A DNA stretch of 6,745 nt, taken from NCBI GenBank assembly GCA_030428745.1, contig JAUIEG010000146.1, positions 1 to 6,745 on the forward strand, given 5' to 3'. The position numbers and the translations under genes were made by a program. The notes beneath the pieces were generated by a model. It did no database searches, had not been told where the DNA came from, and saw only the letters and a list, made by a program, of their open reading frames with translations. This document shows, one piece after another, positions 1 through 5,196 of this stretch (the first letter of the stretch is position 1; every line of letters starts with the position of its first letter). Source of the stretch: Alphaproteobacteria bacterium (GTDB lineage: Bacteria; Pseudomonadota; Alphaproteobacteria; Caulobacterales; Parvularculaceae).

Positions 1-110
1 CCGCGCCGGGCGAGCTCGAGAAGATGCGTCTCGGCTTTGGAATAATCGCGGCCCTTGCGCGCGCCGGCGCCGCCGTGAAGGGCGAGGGCGATTTTTGCTT
101 TTTTGGACAT
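1..110 (-). CDS. iaaA: Isoaspartyl peptidase / L-asparaginase, N-terminal fragment (runs off the window)
   Basis: Only the first 36 codons are present; the gene continues beyond position 1 on the minus strand. The N-terminus M-S-K-K-A-K-I-A-L-A-L-H-G-G-A-G-A matches the opening beta-strand and HGGAGA motif of plant-type (Ntn-hydrolase) asparaginases, which hydrolyse isoaspartyl dipeptides and L-asparagine. Members are made as a precursor that cleaves itself before a catalytic threonine; that region is outside the window, so activity cannot be judged. The start ATG (108-110) is preceded by AGGAGT on the minus strand (119-124) at about 9 nt spacing, which fixes the start. It is divergent from gpmA. 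The family call rests on one short but distinctive motif; the symbol is by family resemblance. Confidence 0.75.
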   Translation of the reverse strand, partial: MSKKAKIALALHGGAGARKGRDYSKAETHLLELARR

Positions 111-216
111 TTGGGGGCACTCCTTTTGGGCGCCATGCTACGCCCGCCCGTCAAGGCTAGCCAATAAGCCTTCGAGCTTTTAAGAGGGCGCGGCGCATAG
201 TTTTGAGGAGAATGTG
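111..216. promoter_or_regulatory. Divergent intergenic region between iaaA and gpmA
   Basis: This 106-bp gap must carry the promoters for both outward-facing genes. Seen directly: AGGAGT (minus, 119-124) serving iaaA, GAGGAG (plus, 205-210) serving gpmA, and a 6-bp inverted repeat AAGGCT/AGCCTT at 153-158 and 167-172 with an 8-nt loop. A TTGACG element lies on the minus strand (149-154) and could be a -35 box for iaaA, but I find no convincing -10 at the right distance. No confident promoter can be named for gpmA. Confidence 0.3.
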
Positions 217-933
217 ATGGCCCGCCTTGCCCTGATCCGCCACGGACAAAGCCAGTGGAACCTTGAAAACCGGTTCACCGGCTGGGTTGATGTGGATCTG
301 ACGGATCGCGGCCGCGCCGAAGCAAAAAAAGCGGGCGATCTGTTGAAGGCGAGCGGTGTTGAATTTTCCGCCTGTTTCACCTCGGTGCAAAAGCGCGCCA
401 TCAGAACGCTCTGGATTGCGCTTGATGACATGGACCGCATGTGGTTGCCGGTGACGCGCGCCTGGCAATTGAACGAGCGCCACTATGGCGGGCTTACGGG
501 CCTCAACAAGGCCGAGACCGCAAAGAAGCATGGCGAGGAGCAGGTCAAAATCTGGCGGCGTTCCTATGACATTCCGCCGCCGCCGCTTGAAAAGGGCAGC
601 GAATTCGATCTCTCAAATGACCCGCGTTACAAGCTTTACGGGTGTGATGTGCCGGCGACAGAGTCGCTCAAACTGACGCTCGATCGGGTTCAGCCTTATT
701 TCGAAAAAGAAATTGCGCCGCGCCTCAAAGCCGGCGAATCGCTGATGATTGCTGCTCATGGCAATTCACTGCGCGCGCTCGTGAAAATTCTCTTCAACGT
801 CGCTGACGATGACATTGTTCACGTTGAAATTCCGACCGGCAACCCATTGCTGCTCGATCTCGATGAGGGATTGAAGCCGACGTCGGCGAAATATCTCGAT
901 GAAGAGCGCGCGACCAAACTGCCGTCTCTTTAA
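217..933 (+). CDS. gpmA: 2,3-bisphosphoglycerate-dependent phosphoglycerate mutase
   Basis: This cytosolic enzyme interconverts 3-phosphoglycerate and 2-phosphoglycerate in glycolysis and gluconeogenesis through a phosphohistidine intermediate. The 238-residue product carries the histidine phosphatase signature LIRHGQSQWN at residues 6-15 with the phospho-acceptor His9. It also has the substrate loop NRFTGW (18-23), the catalytic acid Glu87 in NERHYG, the block LNKAET (96-101) and the second active-site histidine His181 in AAHGNS. All key residues of the cofactor-dependent family are present, and the length is slightly below the E. coli enzyme (about 250 residues). An in-frame GTG at 214 would add one residue, but GAGGAG at 205-210 lies 6 nt from the ATG at 217 and only 3 nt from the GTG, so the ATG is preferred. 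It stands alone on this strand and converges with zapA, the stops being 5 nt apart. It is not part of the tkt-gap-pgk-fba cluster despite the shared pathway. Confidence 0.96.
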   Translation: MARLALIRHGQSQWNLENRFTGWVDVDLTDRGRAEAKKAGDLLKASGVEFSACFTSVQKRAIRTLWIALDDMDRMWLPVTRAWQLNERHYGGLTGLNKAETAKKHGEEQVKIWRRSYDIPPPPLEKGSEFDLSNDPRYKLYGCDVPATESLKLTLDRVQPYFEKEIAPRLKAGESLMIAAHGNSLRALVKILFNVADDDIVHVEIPTGNPLLLDLDEGLKPTSAKYLDEERATKLPSL

Positions 934-938
934 AGCGC

Positions 939-1265
939 TCAGCCGTCCAGCTTCGCCGTGATGTCGCTCACGCGTCTTGCGGCGGCTTCAACCGCGCGGC
1001 TGGCGCCGCCAAGCGTGTCGGAATCGAGCGCAACGCCGGCGTCTTCTAAATCCAGCGCTCTTTCGCGGGCTTCAAACAATTCATCGCAAATTGTCAGCGC
1101 CGCCAGCAGCATCAGCCGCGTCTCGGTGATGTCGGGCAGATCCGCCGACATGGCGGAAACGCGCTTGTCGAGAAACGCCGCCGATTTTTGCAGGCGGTCT
1201 TCCTGTCCCTTTTCGCAGGTGACCCGGTATTCCCGGCCATGGACCTTGATTTCAACCTGGCTCAT
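939..1265 (-). CDS. zapA: Cell division protein ZapA
   Basis: ZapA is a small cytoplasmic protein that binds FtsZ and promotes bundling of its filaments at the division ring. The 108-residue product has the family layout: an N-terminal beta-rich head with V-x-I-x-V-x-G-R-x-Y-x-V (residues 4-15), then a helix with LDKRV (32-36), then the helix R-L-M-L-L-A-A-L-x-I-C-D-E-L (50-63), followed by a C-terminal helix rich in Ala, Glu and Arg suited to coiled-coil dimerisation. Length is typical of the family. The start ATG (1263-1265) follows AAGGAG on the minus strand (1274-1279) at 8 nt. The stop codon of the upstream coiled-coil gene (1278-1280) lies within this ribosome site, so the two genes are almost certainly co-transcribed and probably translationally coupled. 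Its 3' end faces gpmA with no room for a terminator. Confidence 0.9.
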   Translation of the reverse strand: MSQVEIKVHGREYRVTCEKGQEDRLQKSAAFLDKRVSAMSADLPDITETRLMLLAALTICDELFEARERALDLEDAGVALDSDTLGGASRAVEAAARRVSDITAKLDG

Positions 1266-1277
1266 GAGGGCGGCTCC

Positions 1278-1511
1278 TTATTCGGGCTTTTTGCTGTCGT
1301 CTTGGGCGAGGATCAGCTTGAGGTCGGTGATCGCAGCGGCGACCCCCTTGGCGGCGGTATCGGTCTGTTTGCGAGCCACTGTGGCCTGACGCCGGGCGGC
1401 CTCGGCCGCCTCGTCACTGGCCGCAGCATCGTCGAGCCGAGAGTCCAGGCGCGATTCGAGGGCTTCGATTGCCTCGGCGAGGCTTTGCACCGCTTTTTCG
1501 AGCACCGTCAT
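1278..1511 (-). CDS. Small coiled-coil protein, DUF4164-like, upstream of zapA
   Basis: The product is a 77-residue protein with no signal peptide or membrane segment. Residues 1-25 show a heptad pattern of aliphatic residues (Leu4, Val8, Leu11, Ile15, Leu18, Leu22, spaced 4-3-4-3-4), which predicts a coiled coil. The middle (28-60) is Ala/Glu/Arg-rich helix, and the C-terminus is short and charged (DDSKKPE). Short coiled-coil proteins of the DUF4164 type are found beside zapA in Alphaproteobacteria; I assign the family on context and composition, not on a distinctive motif. A role in cell division is inferred only from the pairing with zapA, 12 nt downstream. The ATG at 1509-1511 is preceded by GGAAG on the minus strand (1521-1525) at 9 nt spacing. 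The frame stays open upstream, but that stretch lies over the control region and tkt and lacks family-like sequence, so the short version is preferred. Confidence 0.72.
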   Translation of the reverse strand: MTVLEKAVQSLAEAIEALESRLDSRLDDAAASDEAAEAARRQATVARKQTDTAAKGVAAAITDLKLILAQDDSKKPE

Positions 1512-1670
1512 TATCAAAATCTTCCAATTTGTTCGCCGCAGGGAGCGCCAATTTGGCCTTCGGCGCCGATTCTGTCCAGCCACACCTGTGCGAGCCTTGA
1601 CCCTCGCACGCGCGCGATGCATGAAGCCCCGCATATTCCGGATTTTAGAGGACAAATGGGGGCTTCCCGC
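1512..1670. promoter_or_regulatory. Divergent control region between the zapA unit and tkt
   Basis: This 159-bp gap separates two divergent transcription units and should hold promoters for both. Visible elements are an 8-bp direct repeat CCAATTTG at 1524-1531 and 1548-1555 (24 bp start to start), the second copy forming the odd palindrome GCCAA-T-TTGGC (1547-1557); a GGCGCC block at 1562-1567; and a perfect 7-bp inverted repeat at 1588-1609, described separately. The first direct repeat overlaps the ribosome site of the coiled-coil gene. GAGG at 1648-1651 and a G-run at 1658-1662 are alternative ribosome sites for tkt. No confident promoter is visible for the minus-strand unit. Confidence 0.5.
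1588..1609. promoter_or_regulatory. Inverted repeat around a TTGACC -35-like element upstream of tkt (candidate operator)
   Basis: GTGCGAG (1588-1594) and CTCGCAC (1603-1609) form a perfect 7-bp inverted repeat with an 8-nt centre. The centre contains TTGACC (1597-1602), which resembles the -35 box of sigma-70 promoters on the plus strand. The hexamer 17 nt downstream, CATGAA (1620-1625), is a weak -10 candidate with 3 of 6 matches to TATAAT. If this promoter is real, a dimeric regulator bound to the repeat would occlude it and control the tkt-gap-pgk-fba cluster. The arms could equally form a 7-bp RNA hairpin if transcription starts further upstream. I do not recognise the motif as the site of a named regulator. 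Confidence 0.35.
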
Positions 1671-3656
1671 ATGACCGGCGCCGGCCCGAAACGGGCAAAT
1701 TTTCCACAGATGGCGAACGCCATTCGCGCTCTCGCCATGGACGCGGTCGAAGCGGCGAAATCCGGTCATCCCGGCATGCCCATGGGCATGGCCGATGTCG
1801 CGACCACCCTCTTTGCCGAGCACCTGAAATTCGACGCCGCGGCACCGGACTGGCCCGACCGTGACCGGTTTATTCTTTCCGCCGGCCACGGCTCCATGCT
1901 GATTTATTCTCTTGGCTATCTTCTCGGTTATGACGGGATGAGCCTCGATCAGCTCAAGAATTTCCGCCAGATGGGCTCAAAAACCGCCGGGCATCCGGAA
2001 TATGGTCACGCGCCCGCGGTGGAGACGACAACTGGCCCATTGGGGCAGGGGCTCGCCAATGCGGTCGGGATGGCGATCGCCGAAGCGCATTTGAACGCCC
2101 GCTTTGGCGATGACGCCGTCGATCACCGCACTTATGTGATCGCCGGTGACGGCTGCCTGATGGAAGGGATCAGCCAGGAGGCGATTTCGCTCGCGGGGCA
2201 TCTGAAGCTCCGCAAGCTGATTGTTTTGTGGGACGACAACAACATCTCCATCGACGGTCCGATCTCGCTGTCGGATTCGACCGATCAGCTGGCGCGTTTT
2301 GCGGCGAGCGGCTGGGCCACGACGCGTGTTGACGGACATGACCCGGCGGCGATTTCCACAGCGATTGAAAAAGCGAAATCCTCCAGCCAGCCGACGCTGA
2401 TCGCCTGCCGTACGACCATCGGCTATGGCGCCCCCACAAAGGCCGGCACCTCCGCCACGCACGGCGCGCCTTTGGGAGCTGAGGAAATAGCAGGAACGCG
2501 CAAGGCGCTCGACTGGCCTTATGCGCCGTTTGAAATTCCCGAGGATGTTCTTTCGAGCTGGCGCGACGCCGGCGCCCGCGGCGGCGATGCGCGCGCCGCA
2601 TGGGAAAAGCGCATCAGCGCCGACAAGAACTGCGACGCGTTCAAAACCGCCATGTCTGGCGATTACGCCGGGGTTCTGACCAAGGCGATTGCCGATTACA
2701 AGAAAGCGCTCATTGAAACCCCGCAAAAGCTGGCGACCCGCAAGGCGTCGGAACTGGCGCTCGGCGTGATAAACGACGTGATCAAGGAAACTGTCGGCGG
2801 CTCGGCGGACCTGACGGGGTCGAACAACACCAAGACGAAGGACCAGAAACCTCTGTCTGCGGAGGATTACGCCGGGCGTTATGTCTATTACGGCATTCGC
2901 GAACATGGGATGGCCGCCGCCATGAACGGCATGGCGCTCCATGGCGGCGTTGTGCCTTATGGCGGCACGTTCATGGTCTTTACCGATTACTGCCGCCCAG
3001 CGATCCGGTTATCGGCGCTGATGGGCGTGCGCGTCGTCTATGTGATGACCCATGATTCCATCGGGCTTGGCGAAGACGGACCGACGCACCAGCCGGTTGA
3101 GCATCTGGCGGCGCTGCGCGCGATTCCGAATTTAAATGTCTACCGTCCTTGCGATGGCGTTGAGACGGCCGAGTGCTGGGAGCTGTCGCTGAAAACCATT
3201 GCGACGCCTTCGGTGATCGCGTTGACCCGTCAGGGACTTGAGCAGGCGCGCCTGAAACAATCCGGCGAAAATCTCTGCGCTAAAGGCGCTTATGTGATCG
3301 CCGGCAAGGACGCTGAAGATGTGACGCTGATTGCGTCAGGCTCGGAAGTCTCGCTGGCGCTGAAGGCGCGCGAGGCGTTGAAACAGGACGGGATCAAGGC
3401 GCGGGTTGTGTCCGCTCCTTGCTTTGAGCTTTTCGCCTCGCAGCCGGAATCCTACCGCAAGGAAGTTCTCGGCAAAGGCCCTCGCGTCGGCGTCGAAGCG
3501 GCTGTGCGTCAGGGATGGGATCTGTTCCTCAGACGCAAGGATGCGTTTGTGGGCATGACGAGCTTTGGCGCGTCAGCGCCGGCGAATGAGTTGTTTGAAC
3601 ATTTCGGCATTACGCCTGCGGCGGTCGCGGCGGAAGCGAAACGGTTGATTGGTTAG
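1671..3656 (+). CDS. tkt: Transketolase
   Basis: This thiamine-diphosphate enzyme transfers two-carbon ketol units between sugar phosphates in the non-oxidative pentose phosphate pathway. Counting from the ATG at 1671, the 661-residue product is close to E. coli TktA (about 663). It contains SGHPGMPMGMAD (31-42) with His33, SAGHGS (70-75), the diphosphate/Mg-binding GDG (159-161) ending in Asn at 190-191, catalytic Glu411 in GIREHG, DSIGLGEDGPTHQP (462-475) with His473, and the C-terminal domain from about residue 535. All expected catalytic residues are visible. The start is uncertain. ATG 1671 has a G-run at 1658-1662 with 8 nt spacing and gives a family-like N-terminus. ATG 1656 (five residues longer) has GAGG only 4 nt upstream. 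It heads the cluster; its TAG stop lies inside the ribosome site of gap. Confidence 0.95.
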   Translation: MTGAGPKRANFPQMANAIRALAMDAVEAAKSGHPGMPMGMADVATTLFAEHLKFDAAAPDWPDRDRFILSAGHGSMLIYSLGYLLGYDGMSLDQLKNFRQMGSKTAGHPEYGHAPAVETTTGPLGQGLANAVGMAIAEAHLNARFGDDAVDHRTYVIAGDGCLMEGISQEAISLAGHLKLRKLIVLWDDNNISIDGPISLSDSTDQLARFAASGWATTRVDGHDPAAISTAIEKAKSSSQPTLIACRTTIGYGAPTKAGTSATHGAPLGAEEIAGTRKALDWPYAPFEIPEDVLSSWRDAGARGGDARAAWEKRISADKNCDAFKTAMSGDYAGVLTKAIADYKKALIETPQKLATRKASELALGVINDVIKETVGGSADLTGSNNTKTKDQKPLSAEDYAGRYVYYGIREHGMAAAMNGMALHGGVVPYGGTFMVFTDYCRPAIRLSALMGVRVVYVMTHDSIGLGEDGPTHQPVEHLAALRAIPNLNVYRPCDGVETAECWELSLKTIATPSVIALTRQGLEQARLKQSGENLCAKGAYVIAGKDAEDVTLIASGSEVSLALKAREALKQDGIKARVVSAPCFELFASQPESYRKEVLGKGPRVGVEAAVRQGWDLFLRRKDAFVGMTSFGASAPANELFEHFGITPAAVAAEAKRLIG

Positions 3657-3667
3657 GAGAAAAAATC

Positions 3668-4675
3668 ATGGCGCTCAAAATTGCAATTAACGGCTTTGGA
3701 CGGATTGGCCGCCTCGCGCTGCGCTCGATCGTCGAGACCGGACGCAAGGGCGTGGATATTGTCGCGATCAACGATCTTGGTCCGGTGGAAACCAACGGCC
3801 ACCTCGTTCAGTACGACTCGATCCACGGGAAGTTCCCCCATGAAGTGAAAGTCCGCAACGACACCATCGATGTGGGTCTTGGGCCGATCAAGGTGTTTGC
3901 AGAGCGCGATCCGTCGAAGCTCCCCTGGGGTGAGCTCGGCGTCGACATTGTTTATGAATGCACGGGGCTTTTCACCGCGCGTGAGAAAGCCGCGATGCAT
4001 CTCGACGCGGGCGCCAAGCGCGTGCTCGTTTCCGCACCGGCCTCCGGCGCCGACAAAACCATCGTTTTCGGCGTCAATCACGGCACGCTGACCGGTCAGG
4101 ACCATGTCGTCTCCAACGCATCCTGCACCACCAACTGCCTCGCGCCGGTGGCGAAAGTGCTTAATGACGCTGTCGGCATAGAGCGCGGCTACATGACGAC
4201 GATCCACTCTTATACGGGTGACCAGCCGACGCTGGACACCATGCACAAGGATCTTTATCGCGCCCGCGCTGCGGCCATGAATATGATCCCGACTTCGACC
4301 GGCGCTGCGAAAGCGGTTGGGCTCGTTCTTCCCGATCTCAACGGCAAGCTGGACGGATCGTCCATCCGCGTCCCGACCGCAAACGTCTCTGTCGTGGATC
4401 TTGTCTTCACGCCGAAGAAAGACACCACGGTTGAAGAGATCAACAATGCGATCATCGAAGCGGCGAATGGAAAGCTGCGGGGGATTCTCGGCTGCACCGA
4501 CAAGCCGCTCGTGTCGTCGGATTTCAACCACGACCCGCATTCCTCGACCTTTGCGCTCAACCAGACGCAAATCCTTGAAGGCAAGCTCGTGCGCATTCTC
4601 ACCTGGTATGACAATGAGTGGGGCTTCTCCACGCGCATGACCGATACGGCGCTCGAAATGGCGCGTCATATTTAG
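3668..4675 (+). CDS. gap: Glyceraldehyde-3-phosphate dehydrogenase, type I
   Basis: The enzyme oxidises glyceraldehyde-3-phosphate to 1,3-bisphosphoglycerate with NAD(P)+, reversibly, in the cytosol. The 335-residue product is full length. It shows the Rossmann motif INGFGRIGR (7-15), the adenosine-ribose-binding Asp36 in AINDLG, the active-site ASCTTNC (151-157) with nucleophile Cys153, His180 in TTIHSYTGDQ, PTSTGAAKAVG (208-218) and the C-terminal WYDNEWGFS (313-321). Asp36 argues for NAD use. The pair that is Leu-Pro in strictly NAD-dependent bacillary enzymes is Thr191-Met192 here, so specificity is not settled by sequence alone. The start ATG follows AGGAGA (3655-3660) by 7 nt, and that site overlaps the tkt stop codon, which suggests coupled translation. 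The gene is followed by a 60-nt gap holding a hairpin and mini-ORF. Confidence 0.97.
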   Translation: MALKIAINGFGRIGRLALRSIVETGRKGVDIVAINDLGPVETNGHLVQYDSIHGKFPHEVKVRNDTIDVGLGPIKVFAERDPSKLPWGELGVDIVYECTGLFTAREKAAMHLDAGAKRVLVSAPASGADKTIVFGVNHGTLTGQDHVVSNASCTTNCLAPVAKVLNDAVGIERGYMTTIHSYTGDQPTLDTMHKDLYRARAAAMNMIPTSTGAAKAVGLVLPDLNGKLDGSSIRVPTANVSVVDLVFTPKKDTTVEEINNAIIEAANGKLRGILGCTDKPLVSSDFNHDPHSSTFALNQTQILEGKLVRILTWYDNEWGFSTRMTDTALEMARHI

Positions 4676-4687
4676 GGAATGAATCTC

Positions 4688-4723
4688 ATGCGGCGGTGTT
4701 GTCCTTGGTCACGCCGCCGCTAG
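4688..4723 (+). CDS. Possible 11-residue leader peptide (MRRCCPWSRRR) between gap and the lipoprotein gene
   Basis: Position 4688 starts an ATG ORF of 11 codons ending in TAG (4721-4723). A possible ribosome site AGGGA (4674-4678) overlaps the gap stop codon and lies 9 nt upstream; an alternative ATG at 4679 in the same frame has no usable site. The peptide is Met-Arg-Arg-Cys-Cys-Pro-Trp-Ser-Arg-Arg-Arg. Both cysteines use TGT, whereas all 18 cysteine codons in tkt, gap and the lipoprotein gene, by my reading, are TGC; the first two arginines use CGG, a minor codon in gap. The whole ORF lies over a hairpin (4690-4720) and its stop overlaps the AGGTG that could serve the next gene. This is the layout of a translated regulatory leader, but an ORF this short can arise by chance, so translation is unproven. 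Confidence 0.3.
   Translation: MRRCCPWSRRR
4690..4720 (+). other. GC-rich RNA hairpin between gap and the lipoprotein gene
   Basis: GCGGCGGTGT (4690-4699) pairs with ACGCCGCCGC (4711-4720): ten pairs, nine Watson-Crick and one G-T wobble, closing an 11-nt loop. No T-run follows, so it is not a standard intrinsic terminator. It ends 1 nt before the possible ribosome site AGGTG (4722-4726) of the lipoprotein gene. It could limit translation of that gene, protect the 3' end of the tkt-gap transcript from exonucleases, or act together with the overlapping mini-ORF. Confidence 0.6.
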
Positions 4724-4735
4724 GTGCAAACACAC

Positions 4736-5188
4736 ATGACGTCCGGATTTCGTCTCTTTATCCTGATTTTGTGCGGCCTTTTGGCCGCCTGCACTCGTCA
4801 AGTCTCAGTTGAAGAGCCCGCTGTGCCGGAACGGGTGAAGACCGAAGAGGGCGAAATTCCCAACACGTTGCCGCCTCTTTTTATCGGCATATGGGCCGCC
4901 GATCCTGCCTGGTGCGATCATGAAGAGGGAGAGCCCGGCCCGATCGAGTTCACAGCAGACCGTTTCCTTGGGTATGAAAATAGCTGCGACATCGTTTCGG
5001 CTGAAGAGGGCACCGATGGCGGCTGGAGCCTTGCCCTGCGCTGCGCTGCTGAAGGCGATGTGCATGAGGAGACAATGGACGTCGATATTGACGGTGACAT
5101 GTTGCGAATTGCCCGCAATGATGGCGATCTGATCGAACTTACCCGTTGCGAAGTGCAGGAACAAATTGAAGAGCAGGCGGAAGAATAG
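4736..5188 (+). CDS. Small acidic cysteine-containing lipoprotein of unknown function
   Basis: I do not recognise a named family. The 150-residue product begins with a lipoprotein signal peptide: Arg6, a hydrophobic stretch at 7-18, and the lipobox L-A-A-C with the lipidated Cys19. Export and anchoring in the periplasmic face of a membrane are therefore likely; the residues after Cys19 (Thr, Arg) carry no Asp at +2, which favours the outer membrane if the E. coli rule applies. Residues 20-48 form an acidic, proline-containing linker. A compact domain follows (about 49-138), starting GIWAADPAWC and containing Cys60, Cys84, Cys103 and Cys138, enough for two disulfides; the tail is rich in Glu and Gln. 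The ATG at 4736 is chosen because AGGTG (4722-4726) lies 9 nt upstream and the signal peptide starts correctly; an in-frame GTG at 4724 would add four residues. Its stop lies 8 nt before pgk and inside the ribosome site of pgk. Confidence 0.8.
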   Translation: MTSGFRLFILILCGLLAACTRQVSVEEPAVPERVKTEEGEIPNTLPPLFIGIWAADPAWCDHEEGEPGPIEFTADRFLGYENSCDIVSAEEGTDGGWSLALRCAAEGDVHEETMDVDIDGDMLRIARNDGDLIELTRCEVQEQIEEQAEE

Positions 5189-5196
5189 GGATCCTC

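Noticed and set aside
196..201. CATAGT as a -10 box for gpmA
   Set aside because: Transcription would start at or inside the Shine-Dalgarno sequence, and no -35 lies at a suitable distance.
1188..1670. Open frame extending transketolase upstream by about 160 residues
   Set aside because: It runs antisense over zapA and the coiled-coil gene, has no transketolase-like sequence, and both ribosome-site evidence and family length place the start at 1656 or 1671.
1512..1670. 6S RNA or another structured RNA in the zapA-tkt gap
   Set aside because: The gap is on the upstream side of the zapA unit and too short once ribosome sites are removed. I see no long extended stem with a central bubble as expected for 6S RNA.
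1977..2942. 321-codon open frame on the minus strand inside tkt
   Set aside because: A shadow of the transketolase codons; Arg-rich composition and no plausible ribosome site or partner genes.
3653..4669. 338-codon open frame on the minus strand across gap
   Set aside because: It mirrors a gene with every GAPDH motif in place. Long antisense frames are expected in GC-rich coding DNA, and its translation is basic, Arg/His-rich and unlike any family I know.
4690..4720. Intrinsic terminator after gap
   Set aside because: The stem is strong but is followed by TAGGTGC and not a T-run, so it lacks the second half of an intrinsic terminator.
4724..4735. GTG start four codons upstream of the lipoprotein ATG
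   Set aside because: It would lie within the likely ribosome site AGGTG and has no site of its own; the ATG at 4736 gives a normal signal peptide.
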